Assembly: GCA_963575745.1 (NCBI GenBank)
Contig: CAUYUJ010015715.1
Location: 755,270-819,269 of the forward strand
Direction: 5' to 3'
DNA from: Prorocentrum cordatum
Taxonomy: Eukaryota > Sar > Dinophyceae > Prorocentrales > Prorocentraceae
Length of the DNA stretch: 64,000 nt
Positions within the stretch are counted from its first letter, which is position 1. Each line of letters starts with the position of its first letter. A model generated the notes under the pieces. The model saw only the letters and a program-made list of their open reading frames with translations. It had not been told where the DNA came from and did no database searches. A program made the translations under genes and the position numbers. This document shows positions 8,861 through 19,491 of the stretch, one piece after another.

Positions 8861-9239
8861 ATGCTCGATGCTTCTATATGCAAAATACATCCATCATGAT
8901 AGCCCCCCCATCATGGGGAATGTTTCTTGGACACTGGGGCCTGATATTCCCTCTCCCTGATCTCCGGCCCACGAAGGTCTTGACAACGACTTTTCCGCGG
9001 CACTTCAACGTCTACAACCCTGGTGGCACATCGCCTTCGCAATCCCCCTGCCCAGCCCTTGCTTCTAGGTATTGCGACGCCTGAATGGCCCAAAACCTTT
9101 AGGAGAGGCCTCGCAACCTCTGGAAAACCCCGTGGAAAGCCCCCCAAGCCTCTGAGAGAAACTTCGGAACTTAGGCCCTTTGGCTTTCCGGGGGCCGCTT
9201 TTGCGTCGGCCACTTTCTGATGGCTTCAGGGGAGCTGCC

Positions 9240-9280
9240 GACCACCGCTCCCCGCCGCCGCCGCCGCCGCCGCCGTCGTG

Positions 9281-9333
<53 letters not shown>

Positions 9334-9403
9334 CGTCTCCGTCGTCGTCGTCGCCGCCGTCGTCGTCGCCGCCGCCGCTGTCGTCGTCGTCGTCGTCGTC
9401 GTT

Positions 9404-9445
<42 letters not shown>

Positions 9446-9452
9446 CCTCGGC
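9240..9452. repeat. (CCG)n then (GTC)n microsatellite
   Basis: CCG triplets at 9245-9275 pass into GTC triplets to about 9450, with GCC and TTG interruptions. Purely simple-sequence; the Ser, Arg, Asp and Thr homopolymer frames are not genes. Confidence 0.95.
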
Positions 9453-9454
9453 CA

Positions 9455-10510
9455 GAAAAACATTCAAAATCAGTACTCGGACCCCTCCCGGGGTCTAAAC
9501 GCACTAATTTTTCGAGCCGCGACCAGCCGCAGCGACAAGCAGAGCCCCCGAAGGCCAAACAGCCTCGAACCACGCCGCAGCAAGGAGCAGGGAGAGCACA
9601 GGAGAGGGAGAAGGAGGTGGAAATCGTCGTCGCTCGTACATCACGCTCTTTATTCTCGTTCGCTGGAAAAGGCGGAGAATCCCAGGCGGCCGCGCGCTAG
9701 AAATGGCGGAGAGCCTCTGCCAAACGCAGCTGGCGCAACCGAGGGCTCTGATCGCGGCAGGTAACGCGAGCGCAGCGCGGCCACAGATGCATCGCAGAAT
9801 GGCCGGGGGTGACTGGCCACTATATCCGCCGCCGCTCGATTGGTGGATGCCCACAAAGCCCCTCTTGATCCCCATGGCTGTCCGGCCAACCCGCCGCCGC
9901 CGCGCCCCCCTGGCAGGATGCCCGCAGGTTCCCCCGTGGTATGTGGACGCCCCGTGCCATCACGATGTTCTCGGGAAGCCCCCGAAGCCCCTTTGCCGCC
10001 TCCAGGCCGCCCCGGCAGGACCCCGGGAAACCTCTCAGTTGCCTCGCGCTCGCGACCCAGTCGCGGCGGCGAGTTGGGCGGGCAACGCAGCAATCGCAAT
10101 GGGCACCGTGGCCCGGCTCTCTCGGGGGGGCGAACGCCCTGGGGTTGCTCGCCTCGCTCGCCCGTTGATTGACGGGGGTCAACCTCCCAGAGGCCAGAGC
10201 CGCCAACGGAGGAAGGAAACGCGCCACTTCGGAAAACGCGAGAAACTGCCCTGGGGGAGGATTGCACGGAAATGCGTCACAAGCAACGCGCACGGGCGAG
10301 TGTCAGGAAAGAGTCCCCGGACTAAGAGAATCCACAGGCATGCGCCCGCCTTGCGCTTCCCAGCCGCCGAGTGACTTATGAACCCCCGCAATCTTGCGAG
10401 AAAGCGACGTCGCGGGCGGCGGGGGCCCACCCCTGGGGCGGAGCGGCAGGCTGGGCGCCGGTGGGCACCTCGGGCCGAACGTCGCCACGATCGATGGCGC
10501 CCTACAAATG
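9455..10510. other. GC-rich region with no gene recognised
   Basis: About 1 kb of GC-rich DNA with long open frames on both strands, as expected from base composition. I see no domain and no exon-like block here. Confidence 0.4.
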
Positions 10511-10515
10511 CCGGT

Positions 10516-11290
10516 TATGCAGGGCCTTGGTGAAGTCTTGTCAGGGTGGCCTCGCTCCCGGTGAGCGCGTCGTGGAGGGAAGCGACGTGCCCGCGGAAGC
10601 ACGGGGCGGCTTTCTGCGCGCATGCTCAACGTATGAGAAACCGCTGGCGCCGCGAATGCATGAACATGCGGATGCGGGGCTTCGTTTTGGGGTCGAGGCA
10701 GTCGTACAGCGCCTTGCCGTGTTTGGCGAGCTCGGCCGGGTCCTTCCGCGCAGCCGTCGTTCCAGCGCTGCTGGCCGCGCCCTGGCGGAGGCTGGCCGCC
10801 CCCTCTCCGGCCGTTTCCTTCTTAGGCACGAAGCAGTGCTCAAGAGCAGGCTCGGCGCGGCCGATCTCAGCGCACAACGCCTTGCATGCTGCTGGCTGCA
10901 TGATGATTTCATTGCGCTTCTTGATGGTAGGATATTTCTGGTGTTTGTAGAAGCGCAGGGCTGCATGGACAGATCAATCGATGCCCGCCCCCCTTCGGTC
11001 CGCGCTACTGTCTGCCATCTCGTCGGCGAACTCGGCGCCCGATTTCAATGGGGCACGCGTCGCCGCCCACGCCTGCTCGTCTGTCATGCTGGGGAACCTC
11101 GACTGGCCACGTTCATTGAAGAACTGGCACGTGACGGTCTCGTAACTCGTCAGCCGTTTCCGGGCTGGCTGGTCGCCGGCGGGCCCGGAGCGCTTGTTGG
11201 AAGCATCGCGGGCGGCAGATGCCCCGGCCGCTGCCCCGAAATCGTCGGGCCCCGGCGGCGCGTTGCCGGGAACTGGTGATGCAGAAGAAC
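10516..11290 (-). CDS. Small hypothetical gene, at least three exons
   Basis: Minus-strand segments look coding by residue mix and G/C-ending codons. Segment 1 (about 11290-11008) includes ARKRLTSYETVTCQFFNERG and FPSMTDEQAWAATRAPLKSG. Segment 2 (about 10960-10637, after a CAG acceptor) includes LRFYKHQKYPTIKKRNEII, PAACKALCAEIGRAEPALEH and DPAELAKHGKALYDCLDPKT. A last piece (about 10600-10516) reads HVASLHDALTGSEATLTRL and meets a stop. The start and the true splice ends are unresolved. The residue mix (many Lys, Asp and Glu against a Pro/Arg-rich background) argues for real coding. No domain is recognised and function is unknown; a decayed or transposon-derived copy is possible. Confidence 0.4.
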
Positions 11291-11985
11291 GGCCGGCTTG
11301 CGTGCAAGAGGTAGTGCTCTTTGTCAAACTCTTCCGAAATGTGCATTGCAAGAACGAATGCCAATTATCGTGCGAACGATTCAACGTCGTAGCGACACGC
11401 TGTCCCGCTTGCCAACCACTGCCAAAGAGCTGGTTGCAAGGGCGATCGCAAGTTATCGCGATGGCGATATGCGCGGCGAAAAATACCATCTGGCGTCCAG
11501 AAGCGAAGCGCTGTGAAGCCCCTTGGCCAGAAACTCGCGAGCCAAAGCCGGGCCACGGAAGGGCGCCGCCGCCCGCGACGCCGGAATGTCAGGCCAGCGG
11601 CTGAATATGTGCAAGCCAGCCTGGGCCCCAGACCGTGCGTTATTGCTCCGAGGAAGCGGCGGCGACGCGGCGCATGCGATGCGGTGAAGACTACGTCGTG
11701 CAAACATACGGCCATGCATGCGAACGACGCGGCCACGACGCGACACCGCGGCGGCAACGTAGCGAAGCCTTGCAAGACGCATCCAAGCATTGCGACAGCG
11801 ACGGAAGACCTCTTCGGCCGGCCACCCGGGCAGACTTACGGCTGCAGACGCACTGCGAGTTTGGATGTTGCCTCCACCAACCCCCGCGCAGCCTCGGCTG
11901 GCAGACCGCCGCGCCGACCGATCGGCGCAGCGGCAGCGGCGGCGGCGACGGCGGCGACGCAGCTGCGGCCGTGATGAAACAATTT
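11291..11985. other. No gene recognised
   Basis: Mixed DNA left of the 190-bp repeat family. It contains short GCG-rich and GGCGGCGA tracts near 11935-11965. Open frames overlap on all strands without distinguishing features. Confidence 0.4.
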
Positions 11986-11989
11986 ATCC

Positions 11990-13110
11990 ACCATCTGCGC
12001 CAAGTGCATCCACCACTCTGGGGGAAGACGCCTTCGCCATTTCCGCCAATGCGATTTGCGACCGCAGCCCCGCAAGAAAAGACATCCGCCACTTCCGCCA
12101 ATATCAGCCTCGACCACGCCAGGAGCTCCCGCGAAGGTTCGAATTTCTTGCCCGATGCGTTCCTCCAACGCAGCTGCAAAAATGAGCATGCCGCCCCGCG
12201 CGGCGAACGGCCTCGCGCAAGGGCCCCCGCGCGGGGCCAGCCGCTCGCAAGCGACGCTTCTGGCCTGACTGGCCACGCGATAAGGGGGCCGAACGAAACC
12301 CAAGCGAATGACGCGGCGCTAAGTATACGAGAAGTACGTTAGATCACGACGCGGAGCGGTGCATCTGCCATCTGTCATTTGCGTCCGCCGCTCCGGGGAA
12401 ACACGCCTTCGCTGGTGCAGCCGAGGTGTTTTGCGACTGCAGCCCCACAGAAAAGGAAACAAACATACAACGACATGTAACATCCGCCATTGGCGACGCC
12501 AGGTGTGAAAACACTATTTGAAATCATGTGGTGCTGGAACGGTTCGCCCAACATCGATGCCATTTACATCTGCTGCTCCACGCAAACACGCCTTCGCCAG
12601 TTCCGCTAAAATGCTTTGCGACCGCAGCCCCGCTGAAAAAGGCATCCGCCACTTCCGCCAGCGTGGTCCTCGACCATTTCATGGGCTCCCGCCGAAGCCC
12701 CGGGCTCTGGCCCGACGCGTTCCCCCAGCGCAGCTGCGGCGGCGATGAGCAAAACAAATCCGCCATCTCTGCCATTTACATCCGCCACTCCAAGAAAAAA
12801 GACGCCCTCGCTGGTTCCGCCAATGTGCTTTGCGACCGCAGCCCTGCAGGACGAGCAAAAGAAACATCCGCCACTTTCGTCAATATCAGCCTCGACCATA
12901 TCAGAGCTCCCGCAAAGCCAGAATTTCTTGCCCGATGCGCTCCTTAGCTCAGGTGCGGCGAGGGCGCGCGGCTGCGCTGGCGGAGCTCACGCCAGACGGG
13001 GCTATCTGACAATTCCCTGGTTCTTCCCGATTTCTGTGCCATCTACATTCGCCGCTCCAGGAAAAAACGCCTTAGTCGCTTCGACGAATATGCTTTGCGA
13101 CCAAGGGGTG
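11990..13110 (+). repeat. Dispersed tandem family of about 190-bp units (5 copies, some truncated)
   Basis: Units lie near 11990-12180, 12369-12470 (5' half only), 12548-12745, 12764-12960 and 13033-13105 (5' half only). Each begins near a CCATTTACATCCGCCGCTCC-like string, has ACGCCTTCGC then TTTGCGACCGCAGCCCCGC, then CATCCGCCACTTCCGCCA. Complete copies end in TTTCTTGCCCGATGCG followed by CAGCTGC in the better-kept ones. A sixth partial copy is at 14410-14530. The open frames across the array reflect the shared repeat. Confidence 0.85.
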
Positions 13111-13720
13111 GAATCGAGAGCTCAGGACGCGACCCGACACGTGATGAGGTCGAAAGCGCCAAGGGCGCCTCCAGCGAATCTCCCTTGAGCAGTCGCGGAA
13201 TATGAATTCCGTGGTTCTGCCGTGAGTGAGCGATTCTACCAATATTAATGTTGTTTTAAAGGGAAGGAGAAAGGCGCCCTCGTCCGCTGAGTTCTCCCAA
13301 TCTCGAGCGCGAAAAATACCCGTACCCTTACCTAGACAGGGTGGCAAGGGTCCGGGGGGGCGGTTCGTCGCAGCTGACGGCGGTTGCACAAGTGTAGAAG
13401 GGACGGCCGATCGAGCATTGCAGACCGCTGTCTTCTCGAGGCGCACGTTAGCACCGATCGCGCGTGCGCTCGAATCGGCGGTGTGGCCGACCCCGCGTTG
13501 GTTGCTGTAGATGTAGACCAGCTGCATAGGAGGCGCGCCCCCAGAGACACAGATCCTGGCGTTGAAGGATCAACGCGCACTCGGGGGCGCATGCGCACAA
13601 CTCTGGCGCGAACGTCACAGCGCGACAACCGCCCAATCGCGAATTGATCGATGCAAAGACATCGCGGCTCTGAGCGCTGGGCGAGGTCGCCAGAGGACGC
13701 CCCCCTTGGACGGCCGTCCG
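13111..13720. other. No gene recognised
   Basis: About 600 bp between the 190-bp repeat family and the hairpin pair. It includes a CCCGTACCCTTACCTAGAC string near 13318 that resembles the hairpin arms to its right. Confidence 0.4.
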
Positions 13721-13725
13721 CGGAT

Positions 13726-13862
13726 CACCCCAGCTAGGTACGGTTGCCCCCAGAAAACCCAAAAACATACCCGTACCTAGCCGGGGTGTCGCAGCTCCAC
13801 CCCAGCTAGGTCTGGGTATGTTTCGGTGGTTTCAGGCAGGTCCCCGTACCTAGCCGAGGTGG
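13726..13862. repeat. Two adjacent inverted repeats with a shared CCCCAGCTAGGT arm
   Basis: Hairpin 1: CACCCCAGCTAGGTACGG (13726-13743) against CCGTACCTAGCCGGGGTG (13771-13788), 17 of 18 pairs. Hairpin 2: CACCCCAGCTAGGT (13798-13811) against ACCTAGCCGAGGTG (about 13848-13861). The loops contain related ACATACCC/GGGTATGT words, so the two hairpins are also related to each other in inverted fashion. Confidence 0.8.
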
Positions 13863-14409
13863 CGGCATGCCCAAAACGCTCTCGAGCACATCACATGCCC
13901 TCCAGAACCATCCCCAGCGTGGCCGCTGCGGCCCCCTGGGGGCGCGACATTGCAACGTCGTTCCTCAGGGCGTGCCCAGACGCACTGGTTGCCAGGATGA
14001 TGGCGAGGAAACGCATCTTGTTATCAATTGGGACAGGCGCCACCGCATATGGGCGGCTTTGAGCCGCGCCCGCACCACGATGCCCCGAGACGTCCCTAAC
14101 AAAAGCCAGCGCTTGTCGCTGCGATCAGACACCCAACCATCGAGCGCGCCGTTGCGTCTTGACACGCGGATGCTGCAATGGCGCGCGCGGGGCAAGCTGA
14201 CCGGGCACAATAGCAAACGCCCAGTCCCCCGGACGGCCCATCTCACCTTGGCTGGCCCCGGGTACGGGTATCTTTCGGACCAATGACCCAACCTCCCGTC
14301 CTGGTAGAGCGGCCTTCTTCTCGCGCCAGCGGTGCGCTGGTTTTGAAGCGGCAGAGTTGCCCCCTTCTGGGAGACAAGCTGGTACGAGCATGCTGCTATC
14401 CTACAAGCA

Positions 14410-14530
14410 TGCTGACAACCTTGACCACCAATTCTGCCAATGTGCCTCGACCGCGCCAGTTGATCGCCACGCAAGGCCACAAAAGGCCAGGATTTCTTGC
14501 CCGATGCGCTCTTCCAACGCAGCTGCAGAT
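14410..14530 (+). repeat. Sixth, partial copy of the 190-bp repeat
   Basis: Ends in TTTCTTGCCCGATGCGCTCT, then CCAACGCAGCTGCAG, and contains TTCTGCCAATGTGCCTCGAC, matching the 3' half of the units at 12.0-13.1 kb. Confidence 0.75.
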
Positions 14531-14799
14531 GGGGGGCCCAAGGGGGCCTGGCGCGCGTAGCGCCCCTGGCACGCGTGGCGCACCTCGCCCAAGCGTCGCG
14601 CACATGGGGTCGGCCTTGATTTCCAATAGTTGCCCATCCAAAGATGACCGCTGAACATGCTCAGCCTTGGGTGTTACTTATTCGTTGGGGGATGCGGGTT
14701 TGAATGAGCTAGACTGCTTGCGGGCGGGTGGGTCGCTGGACCCCTCCCCCTACCCCCCCCTGGACTTGGGCGGGGGGCTCGCGAGGTGTCAAAGGATCC

Positions 14800-15490
14800 T
14801 TTTTCGCCCAAGCTGGCTCCAAGAGGGCCTCAGAGAGCCCAAAATAGCCTCCAAGATCGCTCCAGATAGCCTACCATGGCTCAAGCTAGCTAACAGCATG
14901 CCTCCAAGAGGCCCCAAGAGGGCCACAAGACGGTCCCAGTTGAGTTTGGCGGCCCCTCAGGGCTTCCCCGAGAAGCTAACATCCTTCAATAACCAAAACA
15001 AATGACTGATTGTTGCCTTCTCGCCTTTTCGCTTCCGATGCGCTTTTGAAGCCTCAAGATGGCCCTAAGATGGCCCAAGAGAGTTCCAAGAAGGGCCCAA
15101 AAGGCCCCCAAGACAGCCCCAAGAGCGCCCAAGATCGCCATAAGAGGGCCCCAAGAAGCTATTTCGATGGCCCCGGAGGGGGGGGGGGAGGACCGAGGAC
15201 ACCCCCATCCTTGGATCGATGGTCTCCAAATTGGCCCCAGGAGGCGCTCCATAGCTCCCAGGAGGGCCCCGAGAGAGCCCCAAGAGAGCCCCAAGAGAGC
15301 CCGAAGAGGGGCCCATGAGGGCCCCAAGGCGCCCCAAAAGAGCCCCAAGAGGACACCAAGACCCCCCTAAAAACCCCAAAGGGCCCCAAGATGCACCAAA
15401 AAGAGCCCCAAGAGGACCCCAATATCCTCGAATGCAGTCCCGTAGCTCCAAGATCGCCTCAGATGCTCCAAGATAGCCTCCAAGATGGCT
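14800..15490. repeat. Degenerate minisatellite of CCCAAGA-GG words
   Basis: About 690 bp in which 9-12 bp words such as GCCCCAAGA, GAGGGCCC and AGATGGCC repeat irregularly; the densest part is 15050-15440. On the minus strand it reads as GLSWGSLGAL-type repeats with no stop for over 100 codons, which follows from the unit and is not evidence for a protein. Confidence 0.85.
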
Positions 15491-15599
15491 CAACACCCTC
15501 ACTCCTCTCCTCTAGTTGCATGCTCTGTTTCACTATATGTGTCTCTTCTTTCCTTGTCCCGTCAGCTCTCGTGGGCAGGGCTCCTGAATGGGCTGGTGG

Positions 15600-16330
15600 G
15601 GACTCGAGAAGCGGGCGCGATATATGCAGGAATCGCGCTCTCGCGTGGGACTCCCTCGCCATGTATTCAGACGCCGCGCCCTCGACACTCAGGAATCACT
15701 CTCTCGCTTTGGATTTCACACGATGCATTTTGAAAATCACGCTATTTCTCGAGACGTCCTGGCGATTCATGCAAGGCGCACGGTTAAGCAACCCGCCTGC
15801 TCGACCTGGCCGCCTGGGCCCGCCTTCCCGACCCGCCCGATAAGGTCTACCCGCCCGATCTGCCAGTCTGGTTCTCTGCTCCTAGCCCCTTTCTTGCTAC
15901 TTTCTCTTTCGTGCTCCATCCTCCTCCCTCCCCCTTGCCCTTTCCTTCCATCCGTCCTGTCTTCCCCAACCCCAGGGGCTGCGCGACATACACGTAGAGA
16001 GCAAGACTGATATACCCCTAAAGGGAGCACGATCGAACACGAAACAAGCGGGCATCGGGATAGGTGTTGGATGGCACGCGAACAGGTGAGAGCGAACAGT
16101 CTTAAACTGAGTGTTGTTGTTGCTGTTATGTTGTTGTTGTTGGTGGTGTTGGTGTTGGTGTTGTCGTTCTCGTTATTAGTAGTGGTGTTTGTGTTGGTGT
16201 TGTCGTTGGTGTTGCAGCTTTTGAGCTCTCACGACTGAAGAATAATTGTTGTTGGCACCTCCCCTGCGGTAGCCATTGTGTTTTTGTCACTTGAAGTATT
16301 TTGCCTGGGGCTCGCACCCCTTTGTTTAAT
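15600..16330 (+). repeat. Interspersed TTG-rich element, copy A
   Basis: Segments in order: a block of AATCGCGCTCTCGC-GGGACTTCCTCGC-type short repeats; AGCAACCCGCCTGCTCGACC (about 15789); CGATCTGCCAGTCTGG; GGGGCTGC with ATATACCC; GCACGATCGAACACGA (about 16027); GCGAACAGTCTT; a TTG/GTT tract; and the AGCCATTGTGTTTTTG - GGGGCTCGCACCCC block. Copies B and C share this order. It has no coding capacity and no clear terminal repeats, and looks like a non-autonomous retroelement or satellite-derived repeat. Confidence 0.75.
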
Positions 16331-16425
16331 ATATTTGTATATATGTATATATGTATACATGTATACATACATACATACATACATACATACATGCATGCAT
16401 GCATGCATACATACATGCATACATA
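16331..16425. repeat. (TATG/CATA)n and (CATG)n microsatellite
   Basis: TATATGTATA words pass into CATA tetramers and then CATG tetramers. It sits inside the interspersed element, between its GCTCGCACCCC block and the downstream TTCCTCGCA-type repeats. Confidence 0.95.
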
Positions 16426-16499
16426 CATGTCTATAATCCGTTCAAGCTGCTTCGTAGGCCCCCCAGATTACAGCAACAACGACTCCGGCCTGATACTTC

Positions 16500-16770
16500 C
16501 TCACAATGAGGCCAGGACCCCCGCTCCCGCCTGAAACTTCCTCGCATGTTAGTCAGGAGTCGCGCTCTCGCTTGGGGACTTCCTTACAATGTATTAAGGA
16601 ATCGCTCTCTCGGCGCTCTGGAATCGCGCTCTCGCTGGAGACTTGCTTGGAATTTGCTCAAGAGTTGCGCTTTTGCGCTGGAACCCATCGCAATTTACCC
16701 AACCCGACAATCAGGCACCCAGGAGTCGCGCTCACGCTCAGGACTCCTTCGCAGCTCATTGAGAAATCGG
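16500..16770 (+). repeat. Short repeats of the GAATCGCGCTCTCGC - GACTTCC type
   Basis: Several degenerate 40-50 bp units, each a CGCGCTCTCGC word plus ACTTCCTCGCA or ACTTGCTTGGA. The same unit occurs at 15610-15770, 17890-17985 and 24100-24190, always beside the TTG-rich element. Confidence 0.75.
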
Positions 16771-16774
16771 CATC

Positions 16775-17360
16775 TCGCTGCCCTTCGTGGCCCCGTTGCA
16801 GCAATTCGCGGCCCCCTCGCTGCCCTTCGTGGACCCGTTGCAGCCCTTCGTGGCCCCCTCCCATTCGTGGCCCTCTCGCTGCCCATCGTGGACCTGTTGC
16901 AGCCCTCCGTGGCCTCGTTGCAGCCCTTCGCGGCCCCCTCGCTGCCTTTCGCGGCCCTGTTGCAGCCCTTCGTGGCCCCCGCTCGTTCGCGCCAGTCGCG
17001 GCCCGATATGCGGCCCCGCTGTCGCCCTTCGCGGCCCCTTTGCTGCCCTCAACGGCCCCGCCCTTGCTTTCTGCGGCCCAACGCACGCATGCCCTTCGTG
17101 GCCCCCGCTCGTTCGCGCCCGCCGTGGCCCCGTATGCGTGCCCTTCGTGGCCCCGCCGTCGCCCTTTGTGGCCCCCTCGCTGTCCTATGTGGCCCCGCTG
17201 CCACCCTCAGTGGCCCCGTTGTTGCCTTCTGTGGCCCCGCATTATCTGCCCTTCGTGGCCCCCGCTCGTTCGCGCCCCTCGCGGCCCCATGCGCATGCCT
17301 TTCGTGACCCCGCCGTCGCCCTGCGCGGCCCCCTTCCTGCCCTTCGTGGCCCAACTGTCG
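16775..17360. repeat. 21-bp minisatellite, stop-free in several frames
   Basis: The unit is about CCCTTCGTGGCCCC plus CTCGCTG or GTTGCAG, period 21 bp, in about 28 degenerate copies. In one frame it reads as GPVAALR heptads, in another as RCPSWPP. Because the unit is a multiple of three and lacks stops, long frames arise on both strands. I see no start, splice or domain context to call it a gene. Confidence 0.9.
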
Positions 17361-17378
17361 CTCTCGCTCTCGCTCTCG

Positions 17379-17416
<38 letters not shown>

Positions 17417-17420
17417 GGTC
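17361..17420. repeat. (CTCTCG)n(TCG)n microsatellite
   Basis: Short CTCTCG run (17361-17380) followed by GTC triplets to about 17415. Confidence 0.9.
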
Positions 17421-17534
17421 GGCCCCCTGTCCGTCCATCTTGGGGGCTGCCGCCCGCAAGTACTGCCGCTGGCCAAGCCGACGGTCAGCGGGAGCCGGGC
17501 CGCTTGCCAGGGCCCGGCCTGCAGGGAAGAAAAA

Positions 17535-17990
17535 CAGCCCTCCAAAAAGTGCACGATCGAGAACGAGGAGGGCGGATATCGAGGGTTCGGGAAATACACG
17601 TTGAATGGCACTCGAGCAGGTAAAAGCGAACAGTCTTGACAGTATTGTTGTTGTTGGCGCTGGTGCTGTTATGGTTATTGTTTTTGTTATTGATGTTGTC
17701 GTTGTTGTGATTGTCGCTGTTGAATTCTCACGACTAAAAAAAAGATTATTGATCCTCCCTCTCCGGTGACCATTGTGTTTTTGATTGAAATACTTCCCCC
17801 GGGGCTCGCACCCTGTTTTTTGATGAGGGAAAATCACGAGGCTCAAGCTGCGCCCCTGGCCCATGCTTTACAACAGCAGCGGCTCCCGCCGGATACTTCC
17901 TCACAATGCATTCCCAAACCCCGCTCTCGCGCGGGACTTCCTCGCAAGTTATGTGCGCATCGCGCTCTCGCGTGGGGTTTCCTCGCATTT
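17535..17990 (+). repeat. Interspersed TTG-rich element, copy B
   Basis: Carries GCACGATCGAGAACGAGGAG (17551), GCGAACAGTCTTGACAG, a TTG/ATTG tract, GAATTCTCACGACTAAAA, TCTCCGGTGACCATTGTG, CCCGGGGCTCGCACCC, TTTTTTGATGAGGGAAAA and then the TTCCTCGCA-type short repeats. This is the cleanest copy of the 3' half and defines the family consensus. Confidence 0.8.
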
Positions 17991-18200
17991 TTTTGTTGGC
18001 TCTACGCCGCTCGAAGGCGCCAGGAACAGACGCCAGCTGCTGTGAGCAAAGCAGCTGGCCTGCTCAGCTAGCAAACACCACTGTACAAGGTGAGTGCATA
18101 GCGAGCCGAGGGAGAGACCCTCGAGACAGAGAGGCGACGGAATGAGCAGGCGACGGCGCCGCGCCCAAGAAGACGCCAGGGGGGCTTTGCTCGCCCAGGA

Positions 18201-19155
18201 TCACACACAGGCCAGAAAGTGCGAGCGAGGTGCAATCCAAGAAATCAGTCCGCCACACCAGCGAAGGCGTTGAAACGAGGCATGATATTGCCAGGAGTAG
18301 CACTTGCACCTCGTGCAAATGAACAGGACTGAGCCATCTGAGCAATCGAACGCAACCGTGCGATGCTTAAGCGCATCCTGATGCGCAGCGTGCAGAGGCG
18401 AGTCCTGGGGGCAGGCACCAGGAGCAGGCTTCACGTCCGATTCGCGGCCCCTGAGACAGACGGAACACCTCCACGCACCATACCAGAACTCCCATCTGTG
18501 GCCAGCAGTGGCCTCCTTGGACGATGGAATCGGGATCCGACGCTCGGCTTCCGAGAGATCGAGCGGAGGCCAAAGGTGTAAAACGTGCGCGGCCAGACAG
18601 ATGGTCTGGCGAGCATGCAAAACTAGCATGTCAGCAGCCTCGAGCTTGTCCTGACAAGAAGGATGGATGCGGACAGCGTGCTTCGCTGCCGCATCGGCGT
18701 GACGATTGCCGAGACGCCTCCAGCGCTCGGTAGCATCTAAGTTTGGCTCGTCGGGATCCTTGTGCGCCGCCACTTTGACACACTCCGCAGGCTGACCGCC
18801 CTGCGCGAAAATCTGCAGACATGCCCCTGAATAAGCTCTCCTGCCCGACAGCTGCTCGCTCCGAGGCCGAGACGCCAGGTTGACAACATTACAGCAATCA
18901 CTGAACACAGAGACCGACGCAGAGGCGATAATTAGCCCACGTCCAGCAGCCAACTTCGGCCGACTGCGGCGTCTGCGGGCACCAAACAGGGGCCCTGAAC
19001 TCACACATCGAATCTCCAGTATCGTCAACCATGACCACGCTATTCGCGGCCCTGGACAGCTCACGAATGGGATGGCGAAAACACGACCCGTCTATAAAGA
19101 CGTTGCCCAGACCTCCTTTCCAGGGGGCTGGCCCGAAGGAGAGAGGATCCATTGA
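18201..19155 (-). pseudogene. LINE 1 RNase H and C-terminal CxxC region
   Basis: GNVFIDGSCFRHP (first RNase H Asp), then in the next frame SVFSDCCNVVNLAS (an Asp-containing strand), CVKVAAHKDPDEPN (the K-AH motif) and RRLGNRHADAAAKHAV (final Asp) make a type I RNase H. The C-terminus carries two Cys pairs, WRCSVCLRGRE and LFICTRCKCYSW, and ends at a stop at 18201. In the LINE this domain would remove the RNA strand during reverse transcription. Confidence 0.65.
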
Positions 19156-19343
19156 TGGTGCCGCGCAAGATACGGACCATCCTCCGACTCAGTGAGGGGC
19201 CTGGGGTAGGTGTCGGCGGGATGGCGAAAAGCCCCTGAAGAGAAAACGAAGGCGTCCTCGACGCTGTCCTTGGCAGCCAATGCGGCCGAGGCCGCACTGT
19301 CGTCCACTGAGCTAGCGCGCAGCTCAGCGACAGGGCCGCGGGA

Positions 19344-19424
19344 TCACCCCCACAGTCTATGAAAATCAAGATCGCGGCCCCCGCAGAAGGGGTAGCGGTC
19401 GTCCACGATGTAGCCTAAGCTGAC

Positions 19425-19491
<67 letters not shown>

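Noticed and set aside
9065-9770. Poly-Asp, poly-Ser, poly-Arg and poly-Val proteins
   Set aside because: Translations of the GTC/CCG microsatellite.
16270-16290. Possible dinoflagellate spliced-leader relic (GGTAGCCATTGTG)
   Set aside because: It only partly matches the spliced leader and the same position varies in the sister repeat copies, so it is part of the interspersed repeat.
16506-17640. Long plus-strand open frames of 250-377 codons
   Set aside because: They lie on the 21-bp minisatellite and flanking short repeats; overlapping frames on both strands are open for the same reason.
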